Shown here: positions 57,371 through 64,000 of the stretch, piece by piece
Layout: the number at the start of each line of letters is the position of its first letter
Numbering within the stretch: the first letter of the stretch is position 1
Assembly: GCA_964433755.1 (NCBI GenBank)
Contig: CAYSSR010000004.1
Span: forward strand, 1 to 64,000
Direction of reading: 5' to 3'
Origin: JAUVXJ01 sp964433755
Lineage (GTDB): Bacteria > Chloroflexota > Anaerolineae > UBA7937 > B3-Chlor
DNA length: 64,000 bases
The notes under the pieces: generated by a model
What the model saw: the letters and a program-made list of their open reading frames with translations, nothing else
Told to the model about the DNA's origin: nothing
The model's database searches: none
Translations under genes and position numbers: made by a program

Positions 57371-58480
57371 ATGTCAGGAAACACGACGAAGTTCGCCGTT
57401 TTGGGCACTGGCAATTCTGGCCACGCCTTTGCTGCTGACATCGCCCTCAAGGGATTCTCGGTGAACCTTGCCGATGTGCCGCAATTCAAAGCCAATCTGG
57501 ATGCCATCTCCGAGAAGGGAGGCATCGAGATCAAGGGCGTGGTCAGCCAGGGTTTCGCCAGACTGAACTTGGTCACGACCGATCTGGAGAAGGCCATCGA
57601 GGGCGTTGATATCATCATTCTGGGAGCGCCAGCCAATGCGCACGAACCGTACGGCCGGGCATTGGCGACGTGCCTGGCGGACGACCAGTTCGTGGTCTTC
57701 ATCTCCAACTTCGGGGCCCTCCGCTTCCGGCAGTGGATGACCGAGCTGGGTGTCAAGGCCAACCCCGTGCCTGTGGAAACCCAATCCCTGATCTATGCCA
57801 CCAGATCCCCTGAGCCAGGCAGTGTCGAGGTCTTTGGCATCAAGAGTGAGCTAGGAACGGCAGCTCTTCCCGCAGGCCGAACTGCCGAGTTTCTGGAGAG
57901 GATATCCGTGGTCTTCCCGCAGTGGAATGCGGCGGAGAGCGTACTGTATACGAGCTTCAACAACATGAACCCCATCGTGCATCCGCCGATGACTTTGCTG
58001 AACACGGGCAGGATCGAGTCTACGGCGGGCAAAGGCTGGAACCTTTACGGCGACGGGGCTACCCCATCTGTGGCCCAGGTGATGGAAGCCGTGGACGGGG
58101 AGCGAATGTCCCTGGCAGACCTGTGTGGGGTGGGCAGCGTTTCGCTCAAGGACTCGTTCACTACCATGTACAGCCACCTGGGCATCCCGGGCAACACTCT
58201 GTCCGAGGTGCTGCGAGGTAGCCCCATTCACGCGAACCCAGCGCTGCCAGGCACCCCCTCATCTATGACCACCAGATACGTGACTGAAGACATTCCCTTT
58301 GGCATGGTGCCTTGGTCATCCATGGGGCGCATGTGGGACGTGCCCACGCCGACCTGTGATGCTATGATCCAGATAGCGTCGGTCATCGAGGGCGTAGACT
58401 ACTTCGAGGAGGGGACTACGGTCAAGGACCTGGGCATCGAGGGCCTGAGTCCTGAGCAGGTGCGGCGAATGGTAGAGTGA
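57371..58480 (+). CDS. NAD/NADP octopine/nopaline-type (opine) dehydrogenase
   Basis: A 369-aa oxidoreductase: N-terminal Rossmann fold with FAVLGTGNSGHAFAADIALKG, middle IIILGAPANAHEPYG, and a C-terminal helical domain with YTSFNNMNPIVHPPMTLLNTG containing the catalytic-type His, then the late PTPTCDAMIQIASVIEG. Opine dehydrogenases join or split an amino acid and a keto acid through a reduced imine. ATG 57371 follows AGAAGGAGTGAGATC. It is the last gene of the GntR/ECF cluster, suggesting that an opine or related secondary amine is imported and oxidised. No nicotianamine-synthase-like gene is next to it, so metallophore synthesis is less likely. Confidence 0.88.
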   Translation: MSGNTTKFAVLGTGNSGHAFAADIALKGFSVNLADVPQFKANLDAISEKGGIEIKGVVSQGFARLNLVTTDLEKAIEGVDIIILGAPANAHEPYGRALATCLADDQFVVFISNFGALRFRQWMTELGVKANPVPVETQSLIYATRSPEPGSVEVFGIKSELGTAALPAGRTAEFLERISVVFPQWNAAESVLYTSFNNMNPIVHPPMTLLNTGRIESTAGKGWNLYGDGATPSVAQVMEAVDGERMSLADLCGVGSVSLKDSFTTMYSHLGIPGNTLSEVLRGSPIHANPALPGTPSSMTTRYVTEDIPFGMVPWSSMGRMWDVPTPTCDAMIQIASVIEGVDYFEEGTTVKDLGIEGLSPEQVRRMVE

Positions 58481-58519
58481 CCAGGTGACGAGATCCCAAC
58501 ACGAAGGTTCCGCACGCAG

Positions 58520-58547
58520 CCTCCCGAAGCTTCCGAGCTCCGGGAGG
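58520..58547. terminator. Bidirectional terminator between convergent genes
   Basis: CCTCCCG (58520-58526) with CGGGAGG (58541-58547), extended by AGCT/AGCT after one mismatch, 4-base loop, then TTTAGTTT. It ends the opine-dehydrogenase unit and touches the stop of the convergent gene at 58549. Confidence 0.8.
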
Positions 58548-58548
58548 T

Positions 58549-60636
58549 TTAGTTTACCGCGATGCGGCCCACTACCACCCGGTCGGCCGGCGAATCCTGC
58601 GCGGATGTGGTGAGTGGAAGCCGCTCGCCGGTCGTGGCATCGTATAGGCCCAGCGTCAGGTCGTACTCTCCTGCGGGGATGTCGGCGGGCAAGGCGAGGC
58701 CGTGGTGGTCTGTGATCTCCTCTCCGGCTCCCCAAGAAGACGTGGGGCGCAGGCCGCCCGCGGGCTGGCTGTCGTGCTGGGCCCAGACAGCCTCGTTAGC
58801 GTCGATAAGGTGCACGAAGACAGTGTAGTCGTTCTCAGTAGGCTGGAGCGAGCGCCAGGAAAGGCTTACCCGGAGGACTTCCGTGGGCGCGAGAGGACCG
58901 GAGTCCATAGTAGACGTGGTCAACTCTATGCCATCGGCGAAGACGGCCTCCACCAGTTGCTCCTCCAGCGGTGACGTGGAAGTGGCGAAGGCCGCGACGC
59001 GCGCATTCTCCAGCCACTCCACGCCGAGTGGAAACGCGTTGCCGTTGAGCCACGCCTCCACCGCCGGGTTGGAGATCTGGTCGTCCTCCGAACCGGCGTA
59101 CACCACGTAGAGCCGGGGATGGCGGTCCACCAGGCGCTCCAGTGCGTCGTGCAGGTTCTGGTCGGCATTCAGCAAGTACATGCCCTTGCTGCTGACCAGG
59201 AAACTATACAACTGGTGATAGAGGCCCCGGTCGGTGCAGATCACGCCGCCCGCAGGCTGTGTGTTGAGGAAGTCGATAGTCTGCCGGTAGGGACTCTCTG
59301 TGTACCGCTCGGCGGAGTAGTCGCGCAGGGCCAGGGCTGCAACGGGCAAGCTCCCCACGGTGGCCAGCAGCACGAGGGAGGTGAGAGTCAAGCCAATGGC
59401 TCTCTTGACTCGGATGGAAGGAAAGAGGATCAGGCCGAACTCGATGGCCACGAGGACCAGAAGCGCGGTGCGGAAGAGCACGGCCAGTGCGTACAGCCAG
59501 GGGTGTCCCTGCACGAGCATCATGCCAATGGGGAACTCCACCACGTTGGCGAGCATCAGCAGCACGGAGTACGCCACGCCCCTGAGGTCCGGTAGGAGCA
59601 GCACGAGGAAGGGGAGGAGGTTGACTATCCACTGGGGGCTGTACCCTTTGGAGAAGATCAGAAAGAGGTTGATGGACAGGCCGCAAAAGGCCACCGCTTT
59701 CAGATCGTCCTGCCAGTCGATGGGGCGCGTATAGAGAAAGAGGTAGACGACCGCGAAGGCTACGACGACCAGCCAGTACGGAAAGCTGGACTCGTGGAAG
59801 GCGACCACGATGTTGCCGGGATCGAAGCGCGTTTCGAGGGGGGTGGTCTCGCCTCCCGAGTAGTAGCCGTCGAGGAGCGCCCAAATGGTTTCCCAGGGGC
59901 CGGTGCTGCCCTGGTAGAGGTAGGGCGTCAGGAAGAAGGTAGGGTTGGTGAAGAGAAAGGGAATGCTGACCAGCAACACCACCAGAGCAGCCACAACGAC
60001 GTAGGTGGCTTTCTTGGAGATTCCGGGCAAGGTGCGCAGGGCGACAGGGGCGATGAACGCGGGCACGAGCTTGACCAGGAAGCCCAGGCCGGCAGCGAGA
60101 CCTCCCCACACCGGCTTTCTGGCGATGATCATGTACACGCCGAGTAGTAGGAAGAACACGGCGAAGTTCTCGAACCAGAAGAGCAAGGTCATGAGGGGGA
60201 AGAAGAGGCCCGCGTAGAGCCAGGCGCTCCTCACCGCTGCCTGTCGTCCCCTCACCCTCAGCGCGATGGCGTAGACGAGCACGAAGTTCCCGATCTCGAA
60301 GAGCAGGAACGTGCTGCCCAGGAGCAAGTTGTACCAGAGTTCCGGGTCCCTCCACGGAGGGAGGAACAGACTGAGGCGGTAGACGAGGACGGAGAGCCAG
60401 GGGAAGAGCGGGGGGTACTCCATCCAGTAGTGGACCACGGGGTAGTAGCCCCAGTCTGACAGCTCGACGAAGCTGGCGCCCGGTACGTAGTAGCCTGACC
60501 AGTCGAGGATGTATCCGCCGGGCTCGAAGAGCAATAGAGTCAGGAAGCGGAAACTGGTGAAGAGCAAAGCGAGGAGACAGAAGTCGCGGTGTTCTTCGTA
60601 GGCCTCTCTGGCCCTGATGCTCAGTCTAGCGACCAT
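58549..60636 (-). CDS. Large membrane GT-C/GT87-like glycosyltransferase with C-terminal soluble domain
   Basis: A 695-aa protein with about ten to eleven membrane helices (20-450). Early loops carry YILDWSGYYVPGASFVELSD and YPVVHYWMEYPPLFPWLSVL, acidic/aromatic loops typical of GT-C enzymes. After the membrane part come a Rossmann-like extracytoplasmic region (about 470-560) with GGVICTDRGLYHQLYSFLV and a beta-sandwich (about 575-690; TEVLRVSLSWRSLQPTENDY, AGEYDLTLGLYDATTGERL) that may bind glycan. ATG 60636 follows GGGAGAGCC. It is the last gene of the ferredoxin-oxidoreductase/MaoC operon, 34 bases after MaoC. Confidence 0.75.
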   Translation of the reverse strand: MVARLSIRAREAYEEHRDFCLLALLFTSFRFLTLLLFEPGGYILDWSGYYVPGASFVELSDWGYYPVVHYWMEYPPLFPWLSVLVYRLSLFLPPWRDPELWYNLLLGSTFLLFEIGNFVLVYAIALRVRGRQAAVRSAWLYAGLFFPLMTLLFWFENFAVFFLLLGVYMIIARKPVWGGLAAGLGFLVKLVPAFIAPVALRTLPGISKKATYVVVAALVVLLVSIPFLFTNPTFFLTPYLYQGSTGPWETIWALLDGYYSGGETTPLETRFDPGNIVVAFHESSFPYWLVVVAFAVVYLFLYTRPIDWQDDLKAVAFCGLSINLFLIFSKGYSPQWIVNLLPFLVLLLPDLRGVAYSVLLMLANVVEFPIGMMLVQGHPWLYALAVLFRTALLVLVAIEFGLILFPSIRVKRAIGLTLTSLVLLATVGSLPVAALALRDYSAERYTESPYRQTIDFLNTQPAGGVICTDRGLYHQLYSFLVSSKGMYLLNADQNLHDALERLVDRHPRLYVVYAGSEDDQISNPAVEAWLNGNAFPLGVEWLENARVAAFATSTSPLEEQLVEAVFADGIELTTSTMDSGPLAPTEVLRVSLSWRSLQPTENDYTVFVHLIDANEAVWAQHDSQPAGGLRPTSSWGAGEEITDHHGLALPADIPAGEYDLTLGLYDATTGERLPLTTSAQDSPADRVVVGRIAVN

Positions 60637-60670
60637 GGCTCTCCCGGTGGTAGCCAGGGGCTGTTCGTAG

Positions 60671-61177
60671 CTACTCCTGCCTCAGGAGGGGGCTGGTCTT
60701 GGCATCCTGGCTCTGGATGAGGGCCTTCCACTCCCCTTTCTGAACTACTTCGTCCTTCTGGTTGATGAGGGAGGCATCGAAGGTGACGAGACCCATGCCG
60801 AGGCGGGGCATGGCCTTCTTGTTGCTGACCACAACCTTGAGGTGGATAGTATCGCCGATGAAGATGGGCCCGGTGAACTTCCAGGAGACCTCTCTCAGAG
60901 CCACGGCGGTGCCCTCGATGAAGCCCAGCCGGGCGCCCAGCCCCGAGGCTATGGACAGGCCCAGGAGACCATGGGCCACTCTTTGTCCGAAGACTGTATC
61001 CTTGCAGAACTCGACGTTGGTGTGGATCTGGGTGTAATCGCCGGTCAGGCCGGCAAAGATCTGGATATCCGTCTCCGTGATGGTGCGGCCTGGGGACACC
61101 AGGTCCACTGCCTCCTCGAACTCCTCGAAGTAGAGCCCGCGAGGTCGATCCTGCGACATAACGCTCCCTTCCGTCAT
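60671..61177 (-). CDS. MaoC-like hydratase/dehydratase
   Basis: A 168-aa hot-dog protein. The active-site motif FAGLTGDYTQIHTNVEF supplies the Asp-x4-His pair of (R)-specific enoyl-CoA hydratases, followed by VAHGLLGLSIASGLGARL and the FTGPIFIGDTIHLKVVV strand. Such enzymes hydrate trans-2-enoyl thioesters in lipid or polyketide pathways. ATG 61177 follows AGGGAGG; the internal ATG 61159 lacks an SD. It lies 22 bases after the FAD oxidoreductase gene, so both may act on the same lipid or carotenoid-like substrate. Confidence 0.9.
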   Translation of the reverse strand: MTEGSVMSQDRPRGLYFEEFEEAVDLVSPGRTITETDIQIFAGLTGDYTQIHTNVEFCKDTVFGQRVAHGLLGLSIASGLGARLGFIEGTAVALREVSWKFTGPIFIGDTIHLKVVVSNKKAMPRLGMGLVTFDASLINQKDEVVQKGEWKALIQSQDAKTSPLLRQE

Positions 61178-61199
61178 TAGACCCTCCCTGAGACTGTGT

Positions 61200-62660
61200 T
61201 TACAGCAGATGCTCCAGTAGTCGCCGCACGCCGACGGGGATGAGGTCGCCCGCGGCTCCGCTGCCTACTGCATCCATTCCCACCAGGTAAAGATTGGGGA
61301 TGGGGCTCTTGGGCTCCATTCTCTGGTCCCCTACCTGCCCAAAGGTCTGACCGGTCTCGGCGCCTGTCCAGGCTCCGGTGAAGCACATGGGCACCACCAT
61401 GTCCAGCACGTCGTCGAAGTCGGGGAACAGGGCGCGCAGGTCATCCATAGCCAGCTCGAGCTCTCCGGTCCGATCTTTCGAGTAGAAGGGGAGGAAGACG
61501 TCCAGCATGTGCCTGCCTGGTGGGGCGACGCTGGGATCCAGGAAGCTGGGCTCGAAGATGCCGGCCACACGGTTGGTGCCTGGGGTCATGAGGATGGGTG
61601 CCTCGGAAAGCAGAGGTTCGGTGGTGCCCACGATGATGGCTGCGCAATCCACCGGCACCAGGTCCTGGACCCGGGATACGTATTCGGACGGGAGATTCTC
61701 CGGCCCCACCAGCTTGATGAATCTTCGGATGCCACCGTTATGGATCACACTGTCTGCCCGGATCCGGTCGCCGTTCTTTAGGGCCACGCCCATGGCTTTT
61801 CCCTCTTCCAGCAGCACGCGGCGGACCTCCGTACACGTAAACACCTGACCACCATGGGAGGTGACGACCTGTTCCAGCGCCCGAATCAGGCTCCGCACCC
61901 CACCGACGGTGCATGCGAAATCGAGCCCGGCCCCGGCGGTGTCTTTGGTGACGATGATGTACTCGCTGGCGGGGAAGTGATGACTGTCCACTCCGGAGGC
62001 TGTGGCCGCTATGGCGTTGACGGTGGACAGAAGATCGTCATTGGAGACGTGTTCTTCTACGTAGTCGTGGGTGCTGGCATTGGTGAGATCCATCTTCCTG
62101 CCCCGGACCAGCGCTCGGACGTAGGCTCGCCATTCCTGGCGCGAGAGCATCGCTTGTAGAGAAGGGAAATCCCTGCCGTCTCCGAAACGGATACTGAATT
62201 GTTGGTGGCAGCCTTTATCGCGGAGGCTGACGTACTCCGCCTGAGCTTCCATTTCACCGAGGAACTCTCCGATATTGGACTTGGGGCCAAGGGACGTCCA
62301 GGCGCCTGTGGTCACGGCATAACCACGGTAGTCTATCTCGGTGTAACGTCCGCCAACGAAGGAGAGCTTTTCGAAAACGGCCACGCTCCGGCCCTCCCTG
62401 GCCAGGGCTGCCGCGGTCATCAGACCACCGATTCCGGAGCCGATGATGACGGCGTCGTAGGCTGGCTCGTACTGGGACTTGGCTTCGGGGGGAACCACGT
62501 CGGTCACGATGGCATCGTTGGGACAGACGGTGGGGCAGATCCCGCAGCGGGTGCACTTCTCTTGATCCAGGGTGGCCCACCCATCGGAGTCTATGGCCCC
62601 CACGGGGCAGCTCAGCACGCAGTATCCACAACCAGTGCACCTGTCCCTGTCGATCTCCAT
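61200..62660 (-). CDS. Phytoene-desaturase-like FAD oxidoreductase with N-terminal 2x[4Fe-4S] ferredoxin domain
   Basis: A 486-aa fusion. Residues about 1-58 bind two [4Fe-4S] clusters (CTGCGYCVLSCPVGAID and CTRCGICPTVCPNDAI). Residues about 68-486 are a CrtI/amine-oxidase-type flavoprotein with AVIIGSGIGGLMTAAALA, SFVGGRYTE, an internal GGVRSLIRALEQVV and a C-terminal NLYLVGMDAVGSGAAGDLIPVGVRRL that closes the FAD site. Fe-S clusters could deliver or take electrons for saturation or desaturation of a polyprenyl or acyl chain. ATG 62660 follows GGGGAAAGAG. It leads an operon with MaoC and a GT-C enzyme. Confidence 0.9.
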   Translation of the reverse strand: MEIDRDRCTGCGYCVLSCPVGAIDSDGWATLDQEKCTRCGICPTVCPNDAIVTDVVPPEAKSQYEPAYDAVIIGSGIGGLMTAAALAREGRSVAVFEKLSFVGGRYTEIDYRGYAVTTGAWTSLGPKSNIGEFLGEMEAQAEYVSLRDKGCHQQFSIRFGDGRDFPSLQAMLSRQEWRAYVRALVRGRKMDLTNASTHDYVEEHVSNDDLLSTVNAIAATASGVDSHHFPASEYIIVTKDTAGAGLDFACTVGGVRSLIRALEQVVTSHGGQVFTCTEVRRVLLEEGKAMGVALKNGDRIRADSVIHNGGIRRFIKLVGPENLPSEYVSRVQDLVPVDCAAIIVGTTEPLLSEAPILMTPGTNRVAGIFEPSFLDPSVAPPGRHMLDVFLPFYSKDRTGELELAMDDLRALFPDFDDVLDMVVPMCFTGAWTGAETGQTFGQVGDQRMEPKSPIPNLYLVGMDAVGSGAAGDLIPVGVRRLLEHLL

Positions 62661-62694
62661 CTCTTTCCCCTCTCTGGCACGTACGACGGTGGAG

Positions 62695-62723
62695 ATTATA
62701 ACTTCCCGAGCGCGTGGTGTCAA
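62695..62723 (-). promoter_or_regulatory. Perfect consensus promoter of the FAD oxidoreductase operon
   Basis: On the minus strand TTGACA (62723-62718) and TATAAT (62700-62695), 17-base spacer, start near 62688. Confidence 0.92.
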
Positions 62724-62865
62724 CGGAGCACACCGTGGACGGCGTCTCACGGCGTCGACACAGCGAAGCTGCACGATGCGGTGTGCATGATGAGGGGTTC
62801 GAAGGTCGATCTTCCAGATACCGAAGATAGGTCTGCGTTGCAGGAAGGGGGGTCTTCATCGGATC

Positions 62866-62908
62866 GACATGGTTGTTTAACCGCTTCTTCATGTTCTACC
62901 CATATCAT
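62866..62908 (+). promoter_or_regulatory. OmpR-type direct-repeat box and -10 (site F, no assigned gene)
   Basis: GACATG 62866, TTAACC 62877, TTCATG 62888, each 11 bases apart, then TATCAT at 62903-62908, 15 bases after the last unit. It has the exact geometry and nearly the sequence of site E at 13369, some 49 kb away. The first possible product downstream is a 51-codon frame from 62929; otherwise it would give a roughly 340-base leader to the SBBP-repeat gene at 63256. Confidence 0.65.
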
Positions 62909-63147
62909 TTCGTCTAGACGGGTGGACATGGTGAAAGGGAACCTGCTTTTCCACAGCGTCGAAGTCGAGGGTGCCCAAGAAGGAGACACGATACAGATGT
63001 TCGCTGCCGTCCGACCCTCCGGCCCCGTGGCTCACCCTTCGATTCAGCCTGCGGGCAGTCGTTCGAGGGCTTGGCATGACTGAGGATGAGCTTCATGGCG
63101 GCTCCAATCTCGATCTTGTGGCACCCTCGAGACCTTGCCTGGCGCGC
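62909..63147 (+). other. Transcribed-looking region without a convincing gene
   Basis: It follows site F. A 51-codon frame at 62929-63084 (MVKGNLLFHSVEVEGAQEGD at its start) has no SD and no signal or membrane sequence. An AAGGAG precedes ATG 62998 in the same frame. Could be a leader, a small RNA or a small protein; nothing decides between them. Confidence 0.35.
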
Positions 63148-63176
63148 TTGACCCCTGGGGCGTATAATGCTACACT
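63148..63176 (+). promoter_or_regulatory. Promoter of the SBBP-repeat gene
   Basis: TTGACC 63148-63153 and TACACT 63171-63176, 17-base spacer. A TATAAT at 63163-63168 is too close to this -35 (9 bases) and has no good -35 of its own. Confidence 0.65.
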
Positions 63177-63255
63177 GCACAGGGTATAGGAGTCCCTATC
63201 TTGATGCTGGTTTTATGCATCGGACATCAGGGCAGACACTACGTAGGAGGTAGCA

Positions 63256-64000
63256 ATGAAGACTGGTAGATGGCGGGTAGGCTTGCATCGGGCTACGAGG
63301 GCGGTTCTCTTCTCTCTCGTATTGCTCGCGCTGGTCGTGCCCGCCGTGGATGCAGCCGCCACTCGCTACTGGCTGAAGCGGTACGACGGCCCGGCGAGCG
63401 AGGTCGATTCGGCTGCGGCACTGGCCTTCGACAATTCGGGCAACGTCTATGTTGCTGGCAGGAGCCACGGTGGCTCTTCAGGAGAGGACTACCTGGTCAT
63501 CAAGTACGGCCGCGCCAACGGGGGCGTGAAGTGGATGAAGAGGTACGATGGCACTGCTAGCGACTGGGATGGAGCTAGAGGCATCGTGGTGGATGACGAT
63601 GGCAACGTCTACGTGACGGGTCGGAGCTTCGGCTCCAGTAGCGACGGCGACATCGTGACTATCAAGTACAACTCCTCTGGTGTCCAGAAGTGGGTGAAGC
63701 GGTACAGCAGCCCGGGATCGAAAGACGATGGTGGGATGGATATCGCGTTGGACTCCAACGGGGACGTGATCGTGACGGGGTTCAGGACCGGCACCGGGAA
63801 TCAGTATGACTTCGTGACGATCAAGTATGCACCGGATGGAACCAGGAAGTGGGTGAAGCAGTACGACGGTCCCGACGGTGGGAGTGACATTGCGCGGGCC
63901 GTAGCGGTTGACTCGAACAACAACGTGTACGTTACGGGTCCGAGCAAGGGGGATGGCACCAATTTCGACTACTGCCTGGTGAAGTACTCGGCTGGCGGAA
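63256..64000 (+). CDS. Secreted SBBP-repeat beta-propeller protein (5' part, cut by window end)
   Basis: ATG 63256 follows TAGGAGG; the frame stays open for 248 codons to the window edge. A signal peptide (about 1-35, LLALVVPAVDAAA) is followed by tandem repeats of about 52 residues: each has a W-x-K-R/Q-Y-D/S-G-type start (LKRYDGPASE, MKRYDGTASD, VKRYSSPGSK, VKQYDGPDGG), a V-D-x-x-G-N-V-Y-V-T-G strand and a D-x-V-T-I-K-Y strand. This is the SBBP repeat of bacterial extracellular propellers. At least four repeats are visible. Such proteins are surface or secreted and may mediate binding; no function can be assigned. Confidence 0.88.
   Translation, partial: MKTGRWRVGLHRATRAVLFSLVLLALVVPAVDAAATRYWLKRYDGPASEVDSAAALAFDNSGNVYVAGRSHGGSSGEDYLVIKYGRANGGVKWMKRYDGTASDWDGARGIVVDDDGNVYVTGRSFGSSSDGDIVTIKYNSSGVQKWVKRYSSPGSKDDGGMDIALDSNGDVIVTGFRTGTGNQYDFVTIKYAPDGTRKWVKQYDGPDGGSDIARAVAVDSNNNVYVTGPSKGDGTNFDYCLVKYSAGG

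Noticed and set aside
62790..62820. GGTTCGAAGGTC resembling a tRNA T-arm
   Set aside because: No acceptor, D or anticodon stems can be formed around it.
62971..63189. 72-codon plus-strand frame downstream of site F
   Set aside because: Starts with GTG without a suitable SD, Arg/Pro-rich, and runs through the promoter of the SBBP gene.
1..64000. CRISPR arrays, rRNA genes, insertion sequences
   Set aside because: No regularly spaced direct repeats of suitable length, no rRNA-like sequence and no transposase gene or terminal repeats were noticed by eye in the window.

Overview
The window is about 64 kb of high-GC (roughly 60%) bacterial chromosome with tightly packed, often overlapping genes, many GTG/TTG starts, clear Shine-Dalgarno sites and near-consensus sigma-70 promoters. 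The gene mix (bactofilin, DUF4446, a bifunctional-nuclease gene beside dnaB, a doubled DnaC-like loader, formate/acetate transporters, Met/Gly-rich lipoproteins, no LPS or outer-membrane assembly genes) suggests an uncultured Chloroflexota-like bacterium, probably anaerobic or facultative. That placement is inference. No rRNA, tRNA, CRISPR array or insertion sequence was seen.

Layout. 1-3420: the 3' end of leuS, then a four-gene accessory cassette (Xre-ImmA/IrrE peptidase, PIN nuclease, HIRAN-like protein, Cys-rich DUF4417-like protein) behind a perfect consensus promoter. 3500-7406: replication block (bifunctional nuclease, DnaB, DnaD-like protein, tandem-ATPase helicase loader). 7541-21864: envelope-stress block with two related secreted proteins, HtrA, a PDZ protein, two membrane-fusion proteins, a MacB-type ABC exporter, three lipoproteins and an OmpR-type two-component pair. 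Five promoters here share one direct-repeat box placed at a fixed distance from the -10, so this block looks like one regulon. 21861-24743: M28 peptidase and lgt. 24904-27875: AT-richer accessory island (HEPN-like DUF3644, DUF6602 nuclease-like, membrane protein). 28012-33016: acetyltransferase, Crp/Fnr regulator, bactofilin, M23 peptidase, DUF4446, HD-GYP regulator.

33095-42190 is the most unusual part: a formate/nitrite channel fused to a receiver domain, an acetate-type transporter, two histidine kinases, formate-dehydrogenase-type beta and gamma subunits without an alpha subunit, and three small membrane proteins sharing one N-terminal helix, one of which carries the same receiver subtype as the channel. 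Two promoters in this block share a long upstream box and an inverted repeat. I infer a phospho-signalling system acting directly on membrane C1/C2 transport or metabolism.

42511-49267: glycolipid or envelope polysaccharide genes (flippase-like, GT2, B12-radical SAM, phosphoethanolamine-transferase-like, GT-C). 49282-52281: mutS2 and cvpA. 52530-58480: FCD-type GntR regulator, 29-aa membrane protein, complete YkoEDC-like ECF transporter and an opine dehydrogenase, probably one uptake/catabolic unit. 58549-62660: GT-C enzyme, MaoC dehydratase and a ferredoxin-fused FAD oxidoreductase. 62866-64000: a sixth copy of the envelope-regulon box, then the start of an SBBP-repeat surface protein cut by the window edge.
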